DNA of 64,000 nucleotides from Thuidium tamariscinum (Eukaryota > Streptophyta > Bryopsida > Hypnales > Thuidiaceae): the NCBI GenBank assembly GCA_947034885.2, contig OX344754.2, positions 16,076,501 to 16,140,500 of the forward strand, in the 5' to 3' direction. Both the position numbers and the translations under genes were made by a program. The notes below the pieces were generated by a model, which saw only the letters and a list, made by a program, of their open reading frames with translations, made no database searches and had not been told where the DNA came from. This document shows positions 36,017-47,430 of this stretch, in pieces (positions within the stretch are counted from its first letter, which is position 1; each line of letters begins with the position of its first letter).

Positions 36017-36870
36017 CCTACAATGAACACAACATAATGTTAAAAAAAATATTTAATTATTCATCAATACTAATAAATTTAAAAGACACATATAAAACAA
36101 ATTCCTAAAAATCTAGAAAGAGAAAGGCATTGCTGGGGTAATCGGTTACAATACATAGTGTAAAGGCGCTTTCCCCCAGCTTTTCAACAAACAATAATCT
36201 GACTAACCCCACATGGTGTAGGTGGAATTTCTTGTTGCCTAGCCTTTTCTTTCCTATGACACAACTAAATATATACCTATAAAGAATTATAAATTAAATC
36301 AAAACTTATTAAAGATTAAAACTCTTACAAAATAAATAGTAAGAATAACAAACCTTTTAGACTTGTAAAGTTGATCATACAAGGTCTTGTCTTAGTTCCC
36401 TAGATCGGATTGTTATCCAACTACCTACAAACACATAAAAAAGACAAGGAAAAATTTACATTAGAAACTTTGACATCCAAATTAAGTTTATCTACACATA
36501 AAATAATTTTAAGATATATGCCATTCCACTCATTGTTTTTTTTTAACTTCAAACTTCAACTACTTAACAAGAAGTTCTTCAAAACATAATTCAAAACATA
36601 ACAAATAATTGATTGTATGTATCACTACACATTCAAAAGATGAAAGAAATTTACATGATATTGAAATGTGGTAGCAAGTTAGGACATGCGCGCTATGAAA
36701 ATGTGGTAGCAAGTTGAGACATGCAAGCAATGGACCAATCAAGTTGTGCACCAGTTTGAAACATTTCAAAGTCTAAGGAAACGTTTCCCAACAATCAATC
36801 AAATGGTTTCTCAAACTAAAAACATACTTTTTGATATATAGGTAGAACAGACAAACAATCAACCAAATCA
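36017..36870. other. Region upstream of the dioxygenase-like gene
   Basis: No gene recognised. It may hold the 5' part of copy 1's parent element. Short repeated AAATGTGGTAGCAAGTT(A/G)GGACATG units occur twice around 36664-36725 (about 45-base spacing). Confidence 0.4.
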
Positions 36871-36874
36871 CTTT

Positions 36875-37085
36875 CACTATAAGAAACTCATGTTTTAGAT
36901 GACGGATTTTAAGTGACATCCAACGTAACAACTCATGTTTTTATGTCAACAATGATGTCCGCCATAACAACTCATGTTTTTATGTCAAGATGTTATGGCG
37001 GACATCATTGTTGACATAAAAACATGAGTTGTTACGTTGGATGTCACCTAAAATCCGTCATCTAAAACATGAGTTTCTTATAGTG
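36875..37085. mobile_element. 211-bp CACTA-type foldback MITE, nearly perfect palindrome
   Basis: Ends CACTATAAGAAACT and AGTTTCTTATAGTG; flanked by TTT on both sides (36872-36874, 37086-37088), matching the 3-bp duplication of CACTA elements. The arms, about 95 bases each, pair almost perfectly around a ~21-base loop near 36980. The transcript would form a hairpin like a small-RNA precursor. Confidence 0.88.
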
Positions 37086-37418
37086 TTTATAAACACGAGA
37101 ATTGGTTTCTTACCCAGAATGAGCAAGCTTCTAGTCTTACATGCATGACTGAACGATTGCATAGAGATGAGAATCGAAGAAACTAGCATGACATAAAGAG
37201 GATGTGTGACTGTCAGCAATGTAACGATGAACACTTTGTTGAATGTTTAGTTATGAATAAGTAGACTATTCTCATTTCATTGCATTTTGAGAGAACTCAA
37301 GCAGACACTGTATTGATTTCGTAGCAAAGAATTATTGAATTAATTGTAATCCAAAATGTCACGTTGGGAATTGAAAATGAGTACATTTAGTACAACTTTC
37401 CTCGATGGTCAAGCAAAC

Positions 37419-37443
37419 AAAAGGGCCCCTTTTTCTTGTAGTG
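37419..37443. mobile_element. Isolated CACTA right terminus
   Basis: Read on the minus strand it begins CACTACAAGAAAAA, the classic plant CACTA end. I found no matching left end, so it marks a truncated or rearranged element. It lies about 1.4 kb upstream of the dioxygenase-like gene, so that gene might have travelled inside a CACTA element; this is only a possibility. Confidence 0.55.
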
Positions 37444-37645
37444 CTATAACTCAAGTGAACCCATATCTTTGGGACTGGAGTTTGGAAAGCTTTTTTCTTT
37501 TGAAACTTGAGTTGTCACACCGCACCTTTTCATAAGCCTCTATCGTTGTGGTTCCTACATCTTTCTTGTTTTTGAAAGTCTTTAGGGTACATTTCTCCTT
37601 GAACCTCCAAGCTTTTGCCTTTTTTGACAATCTCTGCCGTGAAAG

Positions 37646-37921
37646 ATGTCAAGTGACAGTGGGGTCTGGGATGGACACAAGGTCTCGAGTGATACTGTCA
37701 TTTGTACTTGGATGTGGGAGCATCTTATGATTCATCCCTCAGGTTATGACATCATGCGAGCTCTTGCTGAAGGCTCTAACAATGCATTTGCCGTATCAGT
37801 GGTCAGGCTTTTGCAAACGCAGTATTTATGGGAAATCAAAAAATTGCATGACAATGAAGGATGTGCGGTGGACGTGGAGTTGACGCTTTGTTGTCTATGC
37901 AGTTTTGAAAGCTCCCTGTAA
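37646..37921 (+). CDS. Unrecognised ORF, 91 codons, doubtful
   Basis: It lies in a GC-richer patch (37500-37930) with balanced composition, unlike the low-complexity frames elsewhere. The peptide has a Trp/His/Met-rich middle (TWMWEHLMIHPSGYD) and a helical-looking stretch (VVRLLQTQYLWEIKKL). No family recognised and no flanking splice sites chosen. It might be a transposon coding remnant. Confidence 0.2.
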   Translation: MSSDSGVWDGHKVSSDTVICTWMWEHLMIHPSGYDIMRALAEGSNNAFAVSVVRLLQTQYLWEIKKLHDNEGCAVDVELTLCCLCSFESSL

Positions 37922-37929
37922 TCAAGACT

Positions 37930-39730
37930 ATTTTACTTTTTAGTTAAATTTTGTTCTTTTGAGTGTAAAATGGGTTAAATGTTTAAAGTTTTGAGTAATT
38001 AAGTGTGAATGTGGTGATATTTGAAGTTAAAGTGTGAAAGGACTTTTTGACTTGAACGGTTGTAGATTTTGACGGGTTTTTACTAAGAGATTGGAAGGGG
38101 TGTTTGAAGAAGAATTGTGATAAATAGTCTTTCTTTTTTCATTCTTCTCTCTCTTTAGTTTTCTCTTGTATTTTTGATGATGTGAGGTTGTGTGTTTTTT
38201 TCCTTGTTGTATTAATTTAGAAATTCATAGTTGTCTTTCTTAGTTTTTTTATTTACTTAAGTGATAGTGTAATTATTGTTTAAAGCATGAAGTTCAATTT
38301 TAATGATATGTTGCTTTGAGCATTTATGAATGTCAAATCAATTAAATTGAATAAATATAATTTAATATTCACTTAAGTGATGAACAAGTATTCTTTGCCT
38401 TGAGCATTTCATGAAGGAGAATCTCTTTAAGAGAAAATTTGATTATATTGAGTAGATTGTGTTTATTGGTTATGTTTTATCTTTTAAGAGAATTTTTGTG
38501 TAAATGCTTAAAACAAAATTTGAAGTAAAGAGGAGCAAAATATTAAGTTAGGAATGGACTTAATAATTAATAATTCTAATGATTGGAATTTCTTCTTGTT
38601 AACCAGGGATTCGATTGGAATTGAGTGATCCAGAGATTGGATTTTATTTTGAAACTTAAATCCAGTTAGTGGTAATTAATTTTATTTAAAGGATTGGAAT
38701 ATCTTTGTATCACAAATAAATATGTATGTTTAAAACAAAGTTAAGGATTGAGATTGGGTTTGAGTTGGAACATGAATTTATATTTTTAGTGATTAAAAAT
38801 CATTGAACAATTATAAATAATTGATGTACATTCTCAATATTGAATGATTATTCATATATTAAATAAATGGTATTCCAATTGAAAACATGAGTACATGATT
38901 GAATGTTTGAATGTTTATTTAAATTCTTTCATCAAAATTTATATGTAGTTGTGTAAAATTTAGTAAGCATAATTTAGAATTAGTATTACAATTTTTTTTT
39001 TTAAAACTCCAAAATATCATGGTGATGCAAATGGAGAAAGCTTAAAGCTAAAGATGAAAGGATACATAGTCGAATGAAGACCGGAGCCTTGAAAAGGAAA
39101 GAATTTGAAAATTTTTAAATAATTTAGCAAAGCATATTCTACATCCCTTAAGGGAAATCTTCAAATTGCTTCAAGCATATATGTGTTAATGTGTTCGCTT
39201 TAAGCGATGTTCTTGATTGTTTTCAATTCCTAAAAAGGGTGGGTGTTACATTTACTTAAAGTAATTGAGTCATTAGCCCTTAAAGCAACTTAGATGTTGA
39301 AATTAAATTTGCGAAAGACAATCAATGAATTCTTAGTTTAACCAAATTTTCAAAGTTTGAATATATATTGTGAAATGCAGATTGCAAACAAATATATTTA
39401 TAATATATTTCAGTAAATTCAAAGTATGAGATTTGTGAATGTAGATTCTTTAGTTTATACCCTAGATTTGCATTTATTTTAAGATATGACTGAGATGGAC
39501 TTAGTGGTTAGAAATTTTTATTTATAATTGGACGGAAAATAGGAAGAAAATTCCTTTCCCATTCCTAAATAAAAGATGAAATATACCAAATACCCTAATA
39601 TATTAAGATTACCAACATAATTTACCTACAAAGTGACATTAGCTAACTAAAACACTAAGCTAATTTGAGTTTTTCCACGAACGAACCAATTTGGAATTGC
39701 TTTGGTTTTGTCTTAGAAAAATTGTACTAC
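37930..39730. other. AT-rich intergenic DNA
   Basis: No feature that I can support. Confidence 0.4.
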
Positions 39731-39909
39731 ACTCCCTGGTTGAGAGAGCTATAAATCATGTGTAGGTATCTGAGTGGGGGCCGGGCTTCGAGTAGCTCTT
39801 CCTGGAGACCACTACATTGCAGCTGCCGATCGAGAGTTTGAGGGAAACTCTCAAGGGGATCAATGGAACCGAGATGGGCAAACGAGAAGTGCAAACCTAG
39901 ATATAGAGG

Positions 39910-40200
39910 ATGTTGAAGGACTTCACACAGATGGTGTGGCCCATATTTGGCAGCTTAATTTTGACCAAAATTGCAACGGATGTCATGACTCGGAGGATAC
40001 GAGGATCTTCAGCCTTCGGAGGATCTCTTAGAGAGGCTAGACTCCGGATGGAGAAGCTTGAAGAGGCTATCAAACAACAATGCTCCTTGAAGGATGCTTT
40101 ACGGAAGCGAGTAGAAGTTGATTTTCAAGCACTGCAAATAAGATACATCGAGCTCCAAGATCAACGAGGTGGTTCTACGGGTGGCATGCAAATTGTATAG
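39910..40200 (+). CDS. Unrecognised ORF with coiled-coil C-terminal half, doubtful
   Basis: 96 codons in a GC-richer patch (39730-40290). After a hydrophobic start, the segment from about residue 40 is rich in Glu, Lys, Arg and Leu with heptad spacing (LREARLRMEKLEEAIKQQ), as in coiled coils. An overlapping frame (39774-40031) is also open. It could be a fragment of a retroelement gag or an orphan exon. It lies just before direct-repeat copy 2. Confidence 0.25.
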   Translation: MLKDFTQMVWPIFGSLILTKIATDVMTRRIRGSSAFGGSLREARLRMEKLEEAIKQQCSLKDALRKRVEVDFQALQIRYIELQDQRGGSTGGMQIV

Positions 40201-40482
40201 TACACCCCAAACCCATCGACAGTGACGTTGACCCAAGACTTTGCCTGCAAGTCCAAATCAGGGCAAGCCAGGAGTTCTCCAATAATTGGAATTACAATAA
40301 CTCCAATTAAAAGTTAAAAATTTAACTTTTGGAATTTGTACTTTTTGATAAATCTATCAAGTCATGGTCGTTAAGAATGTCTATGAGAGAAAAAAATGTC
40401 TCTTTTTTCATTCCAATCAGTCACTGTTAACTCCTGGTACGTCAGTCAAGTCACTACCAAGTTGTAAATTCTCGTGAAATTC

Positions 40483-42092
40483 GATGTCGGTGCTGGTTTT
40501 GGTAGTTGAGAATGTCGGAAAGTCGGAATGTCTTCAAACTTGACTGGGCACTTATTTAGCACACAAAAACTTAATCTAATTTTTAATGAGATTTTATCGC
40601 ACCATATGTAATTTCTAAAAATTTACGAATATGTTTGTCTACGGTTGACTTCCCATGTAGTCAAAGTGAAATTTTGAAAAATCCGAAATAAATTAGATGA
40701 CATCTAAGACACTCTTAGATTCTAATTATAAGCTCCACGCTCACTTGTATTTGTCTAATTTTAGTAATTTAGAATTTTTTGCTTAATTGGTCAATTAGAC
40801 AAATTTAATTTCCAATACTTGGGAATCTTGGACAATTGGTGATTCTTCTTATCTCCTGGCATGCTTCTACCTTAGAAACACCTCTCTATAGGCTCCAATT
40901 GTTAATTTTACCATGTTTATTGTTCTGATATTCCAAATCTCAAAATTACCTACAAGGTTTTTTACTTGTAAATTCAATTCTCATCAAAATTAGATGTAAA
41001 CTCTTGTAGACTCTTTAGACTTAAAATAGACTATGTTGATTTAGCTAGTATGTCATATGCATCCTTAAAAGGTTGATTTTGCATAGGGGTCGTTGCAAGA
41101 AACACTTACCGGTTTTGGCTCAAAATGGCTCAAAATCAATGAGTCCTGTGAGTCCTATGACCCTTTGAAATAAAAAATTTTTAAATTGAAAAAAATATGG
41201 ATAATTTGAAGAGCAATGAGAAGATTATGTCTCTTGAAATTCAGACCTAAGAAATTTTTTCTCTAAATGTTATAGACAATGGAAAATACAATGAAAATAG
41301 CTCTTTTTTCACTAATTTGGTAAAAATAGTAAAAAAATTCAAAAAATGAAAATAAAAATATTTTTTTCTTCAAGTAAAGGTCTTTCTTTTCCACCAAATT
41401 TCATCTTTGGAAAAAATTAATTCTATTCTCTACACTTGCACAAAGTCAGCCACTTTGACGACATGTGGAAGTTGGACAGTTTAATATTTTCAAAAATCCT
41501 TTTTAGGGATTGTGTAACTATACTATAGATCTAAGAATGCCAATTTTCAGCTCAAAATTTGCATTTTTGGGTCAAAAATAGGACTAAAAACCCCCCAAAT
41601 GGCCAAGGTAGACAGTCAATCGGGGGCAGTTTAAAAATAGTAAAATAATTTTTTAAAAATCGAAAAAATTACACAACATATAAAACTTTTGTGTGCACCT
41701 TCATTCCAAATTTCAAGTTGATACGGAAAACGATGCAAAAGTTATAAGCAAAAAACTACCTGTTAGAGGTCAAGGGGACAAAAAATAGGACAAGTGTTTC
41801 TTGCAATCACCCATAGACAGACACTTGAACTGGCTAATTTTCATATCCTCACATCTCTCGGAATTGCTAACTATTCTCTCAAACTCACCTTTTAAGACTT
41901 AGAGTTGATGGAAATCACTAGATTTAAGAATTTTTCACCTTTAAGACATTTCGTCATTACTTTGATAGAAATTGCTACCAAAATACTCCTAATACTCTTT
42001 TAAAGTCTTTTTCTTCAGTAATTAAGCTAAAATCTATAAAAATATTCGCAAAAAATAGATTTAGAGTTCCAAGTGCCAACTTGAAAGCTCAC
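40483..42092. repeat. 0.87-kb direct repeat, copy 2, interrupted by a 726-bp insertion
   Basis: Same unit and orientation as 32461-33330, starting 8.0 kb downstream. The match breaks at 41083 and resumes at 41813; the intervening DNA is the TIR element at 41087-41812. Copy 1 therefore shows the empty site. Confidence 0.75.
41087..41812. mobile_element. 726-bp TIR element (GGGTGATTGC family) with 4-bp target duplication
   Basis: The ends GGGTCGTTGCAAGAAACACT and AGTGTTTCTTGCAATCACCC are inverted repeats of about 25 bases. ATAG is duplicated (41083-41086, 41813-41816). Insertion is confirmed by the uninterrupted homologous repeat at 33050. No ORF. A relative of nearly identical length in inverted orientation is at 44582. 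The superfamily is not clear from the ends. Confidence 0.85.
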
Positions 42093-43870
42093 ATTTAGTT
42101 CCTTACTCAGCTCAACTTTTTATTTAATAATGGAGTGGTTGTAAAATCACTTATGACATTCGGTGTACTATAGTATCATAGATGTTTATTTTTTTCTTTT
42201 GGAGGTTGCTAGTATTGGATATTATAATGGTAGAATGTTTTTTGCATTCCTATCATTGTTTACAAGATTTTACTGTGATTGTGACATTCTTCACAAGTCA
42301 CATGGCATTTTTCCTATAAACACAGTGGTCAGAACCTATTGAGTCTTGATGTAGTTAGATTGTTAGCCAATTATAAGGCTCACTATTGATTTAAGGCACA
42401 CTTTGTCTCAAGTTAATACAATGTGATCTTTGCACGATGTGTTTGTACTTGACAATGTTTTAGATAAGCTGTACTCTTGGTTGTCAACAATTAAGTATGA
42501 GAACCTTTGTTGCTTCAAATATATTAATCATCCAAATTTTAATTACATGTACCAAAATCAAGAAGAATGTTTGGATGATACAAATAATCTTTATTGAATA
42601 GTTAAAGAGATTCAATCTACATGTCATAGTGTAGAATGTGCTTTTGATTATTGATTATTGATTATTGCAATGTCCATGTTCTTCTTTCTTCAATTTTAAA
42701 TTATATCATCATGCACAATACGACAAAGTTGTATCTCCTTCCTAATATAACATCAAAGATCTATCTTTGCAATGTGGGAATCATCAAGAATCTAAAGGCC
42801 TACTATTGTAGAAAATTCAACAAGTTGATTATGTAGTGCATATTGCATAGAAGACAAGGAGGAATAGGACCTAGAGAAAATTGATGTCTTACAAGCTATC
42901 CAAATTGCAATTGTTGCTTGGACTATAGATATTAAGCCTTAAACAATCTACAACTATTTTATTCATTGTAACATCGATCAAGACATGTTGTTGGGAGTTT
43001 CTAGAATTGAAGAAGGTAAGTTGGTTGACTATGACAAAGGTCATTGATAAGTTGGAGTCACAAATGCATTAGTTCTATTATGTTCACCCTATAGACATTT
43101 GCAACTTTCTTGACTACCTAACTGAACTAAATAAAGATGACATTGCTTCAAATTTTGATTGACAAAGACATCAATGACAAGTTTGTCTAACTTTCTCAGG
43201 CTAAGACTATAGTTGCCTAAAATGTAGAGAAAGACAATACACAAGAGGTGTTTTTTGTAACTACTACTTAAGCACTACAATTAACACAACTTCAACAAAT
43301 GGTTGAAGGATATCATCAAGACTAAGAAGCTTGTTTAGAAGCCAACTTTAGCTTACTTTGGTCAAATCTATGTATAACATGTTTACTTTTTTCATTGTTG
43401 TTGCAACTATCATTTACTGCAATTGAACAATTGAGTGGATGTTACTAATTAGATTCTTTATACACCCCAAGTTGCAACTACTAATCAATATCATATCAAA
43501 GAGTATTGCTTTGAAAAGTTTCTACCATATTTTTATTTATTTTGATGGTTCTTGTAGTAAATGACCAATTTTGGAAAGTTGTGTAAATGCTATATGTTTG
43601 TTGTATTTTTTGAAATTATTTCTACTTATTTTTTCACATTAAAGTATCAAAGTATTTATTTACATGAGATTTTTTTTAATTTTCTCACTCAAAGAATAAT
43701 TCTATGTTGAATCCTCTTAGGGAACAACCTATAAATATTTATATATTTGGAATACAATATGCTTTGGTAAAAGTGCTTGGCCAACCTGTCAATAACTTGT
43801 CTTTTAGCTAGCTTTGAAGTGATTTACTTTCATTATCAAATGTCTAAATTGAACTTTCTTGTACCCATTC
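42093..43870. other. Intergenic DNA, possible eroded coding remnants
   Basis: Stretches around 42420-43500 read for 20-40 codons between stops in the plus frames and have balanced composition, as an old transposon ORF might. I cannot match them to a family. Confidence 0.3.
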
Positions 43871-43873
43871 AAA

Positions 43874-44040
43874 CACTAGAAGAAACCTGCATTTTCTACG
43901 GTGTTTTTAAGGAAAACATAAAAGTATGCCTTTTTCAATTGAAGATTTGAAGAAGGGTCACCTATAATATCACCTAAAATCTATCATAGGCGACATTCTG
44001 TAGACGCCTAAAATCTATTGTAATGCGCCTCGATGTCTAT
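43874..44040. mobile_element. CACTA-like left terminus, decayed
   Basis: It starts CACTAGAAGAAACC and is followed by repeated short blocks (ATCACCTAAAATCTATC; GCCTAAAATCTATTG) typical of CACTA subterminal repeats. No matching right end found. Confidence 0.5.
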
Positions 44041-44463
44041 ATGTTTCACAAAAATTAGGTCATGGTACCTCATGTTTGCACCCTCCAAAAGCCCACTTGT
44101 CTACGTAAATGCTACATGGTGGCCACATCATCTTTTAATGTTCGTACAATGTTCTTTATTTTTAATGAAAAAATCACTATGAAAATGTAGCATTAATTGT
44201 ATAAAATAATTGTTTAAAAATAAATTAATTATATAGAAAAAAAATTAAAGTTCCAAAAAAATCATTAAGAGAAATTATCAAATTCACCAAGAATTTATCA
44301 TTTACCATTAATAGAATTTTTGATGGCAAAGTCAACTAATTAATGATTTCATTGACATTTAGTAAAAATGAAGAGTGAAGAAGAACCTTTTAAATTGAAA
44401 TTCATTGTCCATCTATGACAAAGGATATGAGATAATTCAAACATGGGAACCTCCAATTGAAGC

Positions 44464-45734
44464 GAGGATGCTATTTTGTGAGCTTGTGAGCGTGAGTACA
44501 TGAGCCTGTGAGCTTGTGAGCCTAGAATTTTTGGTGAAATTTTTAGTGATTTTTAGGGCATGGACCTATTACCGTGCTTTAGGGTGATTGCAAGAAACAC
44601 CTGTCCTATTTTGTGTCGCACGTCGCATTCTGATTTGTTTTTTGGCCATAACTTTTGTGTTTTAGCTCCGATTGACTCAAGATTTGGAGGGAAGGTGCTC
44701 ATAACTATCATAAACCTTCCATAATTTTTTCATAATTTTCAAAAATATTTTACTATCCATAAATAGACCCCGATTGGATGTCACACTTGGCATTTTAGGG
44801 GTTTTCTATACTTGAGCTATACCTTTTCTTAATGATTTTAACATGAAATTTGGATGAGATGGTCTTCTAATATACTTCTAGCTTTCTAGAGAAGGATTTT
44901 TTTAAAAAGTTAATTTTCTGAGGTGTGGAGGTCTACAAAGTGAGCTCCCTTCTGCTTGTATTTTGAAACATATAAAATATTATTTTGGTGGGTTTTTTGG
45001 TGAATGACCATCTCTATAAAGTTCTCGCAAATGGACACTTTTTATTTTTTGAAAATATCTATTTTTACTATTTTTCCCTAATTAAAACATGAAGATATGT
45101 ATTTTCTGGAGGTTTGGCACTTTTCAAGTTCTCCTACTTAGAGAATTTTTCTATCCATTTCCTTCGGTCAAAACCTTCATTTTAGAGGTATATACACTAT
45201 TTATATTTTTCAAATTTTTTAAAAATTAATTTTCTAATTTTAAAGTACTCCCCAAAAAATCAGCCAAACGCAACAAACAGGACAGGTGTTTCTTGCAATC
45301 ACCCTTTAAGAATTTTGGATTTTTATATCTAGTATCCCCCTCATGAGATTTGAAATTTGTGACTTTCAAATTTTTTTTTGAAACTTTTTTTTTTTTTTTC
45401 ACAACTCCATCACCCTCAAAAAAAACCTTGTTAGATTCTGGATTTTGAACCTCAAAAAAAAATTCAAAAATTCAAATTTTTTTTTGGAAGGTATTGAGAG
45501 GCCCTTTAGAGATAGTAGGGTTTGAAATTTTAAAATACATTAAACACATTTCCACGGTCATAGGTCCACGGTCATAAAGCTGAAATTTTACTATAAATAG
45601 ATTTTTTTTAAATGACTTCATTTTTTTTCTCTTGGCTTAAAAAATTCACAGTTGTTTTGGTTAATTCTTTGGGCTCGCAAAACCTACGCTCACTATTCGC
45701 AAGCTCATGCTTTTAGGCTCACAAACTAGCATCG
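44464..45734. mobile_element. Repeat with inverted GTGAGC-rich ends, host of a nested element
   Basis: The left end (GGATGCTATTTTGTGAGC plus several GTGAGC/ATGAGC units) and right end (GCTCACAAACTAGCATC) are inverted copies. A third fragment of the same end is at 55371-55490. Inside lies the 723-bp element 44582-45304. Target duplication not resolved. Confidence 0.5.
44582..45304. mobile_element. 723-bp TIR element (GGGTGATTGC family), inverted relative of 41087
   Basis: The ends GGGTGATTGCAAGAAACACC and GGTGTTTCTTGCAATCACCC are perfect inverted repeats over at least 26 bases. TTTA is duplicated (44578-44581, 45305-45308). Its left part aligns with the complement of the right part of the 41087 element. 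No ORF. Confidence 0.85.
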
Positions 45735-47430
45735 TTGTGATATATTTTTAAAACTTTTTTGGTTATAAGATCAAAAGATTGATTTTTTTTTCACCAAAAT
45801 GTATTATATTTTGAAAATATGACCTTTTGCCATGGGACCTATGACCATGAATTTTAGATTCAAAAGCTTGACAAGTTGATGTTACTACATGTTTAAAATT
45901 TATATTATATTTTGAGATGCTATCCTGAGATAGGTTAAGTATAAATAATTTAAAGGCACATCTAAATATGAGAAGAAGATAAATGTAATGATGATATTAT
46001 AGGAAGTGGAACATTTTTAAAATAATAAACAAAACTTTCATTGCAACAATGAATACATATTGAAATTTGAATACAATATTTTGCTACTAGAATTTTGACA
46101 TTTCAAAGATAATATATCATGGGTATTATGTATGTACTTTATTTGTACTAATATCTTTCAAATAATTTTTATTCATTCACATGTCCTAATAATTCCAACA
46201 ATAGCAAGCATTTGCTTCACTTCATCTAAATTGAAGGTGAAAACGCAAATGAACATGTCTATCTTACAATCTAATTACAAAATGCATAATCAACAAAAGA
46301 TGTAATAAAGGTGTTTGTAGCTTAAGAACATGCCACACTTTCAAATGAAATTCCCATTTATTCTTCTAAAATGGGGACAAGTATAAGTTGAAAAATTGCA
46401 AAATATGATGTTAAGAACCTTCTAGTTAGGGTTAGTCCCAAACAAAACGTATTAAGTTAACCAAATCTATGCAAGGAACAAAATCCACGTAAATAATATT
46501 TGCAATAACATTCCTTGCACTTTCCCAATGATTGCATTGATTTTTGGTGGATGCCTTACTACTCTTGTGAATTTGCTAGCTATTCAAAATGAAAGGGATT
46601 TTTTCAGTATGTATTGATCAAGGATGAATTCATAATTATATATAGTCAAAAAGCCTAGACAAGGTGTATAGACATCAAAGTGACATTGGCTTGACGGACT
46701 GTAAGTTGAACCCAACTTCTTTAAGCTTAATGATTTTGGTATATGTAAGATTTGTATTAATAAAAACATGCTAAACCTCAAGGATCTTGGGTTGGTACCT
46801 AAGAGCATGGAAATGCTTAGATCCCATGTTCCATCTTACAATTTGGTTTGAACAAAACTAAAAATCTTGAGTTTGAAATATCATGCTCTTATACTCACAC
46901 TTTTGCCTTTTATAAGTAGAGGTAGTAGAAGGTGTCCTATGCTTAACAATCAATAATAATCTTGTATTTGGCCTATGTGTACTTTTAAATGGCTTGACAT
47001 TGTTACCTTCATTTGTGTGAAATTCTTTCTACATATATGCAATTTTGATGTATTGTAATATTTTTATAGGTTCACTATGAAGCATGACCATGTTGAAATC
47101 TACAATTGAATTTTTGAGTTGCACTCTGGCAATGGCCAACCTAATGTGAACCCGAGAATGAGAGAAGTTAATTTTATTGGGTGATGAGAATCACTTTTAG
47201 AATTGATCAGAAGATCTAATTTCCTTATGTCAAACCCAAATACTTTTTCCCCTTTCAAGTGTGGAATTTGTTGTACGCGCAGTCTAGCAAAAAGCACCTT
47301 TATCACACCCAAACGTGATAACATGACACGGAATATCATCTTAGGAGATTCCAGACGTTACTATTAGTTGTGTTTTCCGGTTTCTAGGTTTTCCAGCTCA
47401 AAAACATCCAAGTTACTACCTTCTTTCAGA
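45735..47430. other. AT-rich intergenic DNA
   Basis: No gene recognised. Open frames at 46584-46808 and 47100-47339 on the minus strand have no recognisable features. Confidence 0.35.
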
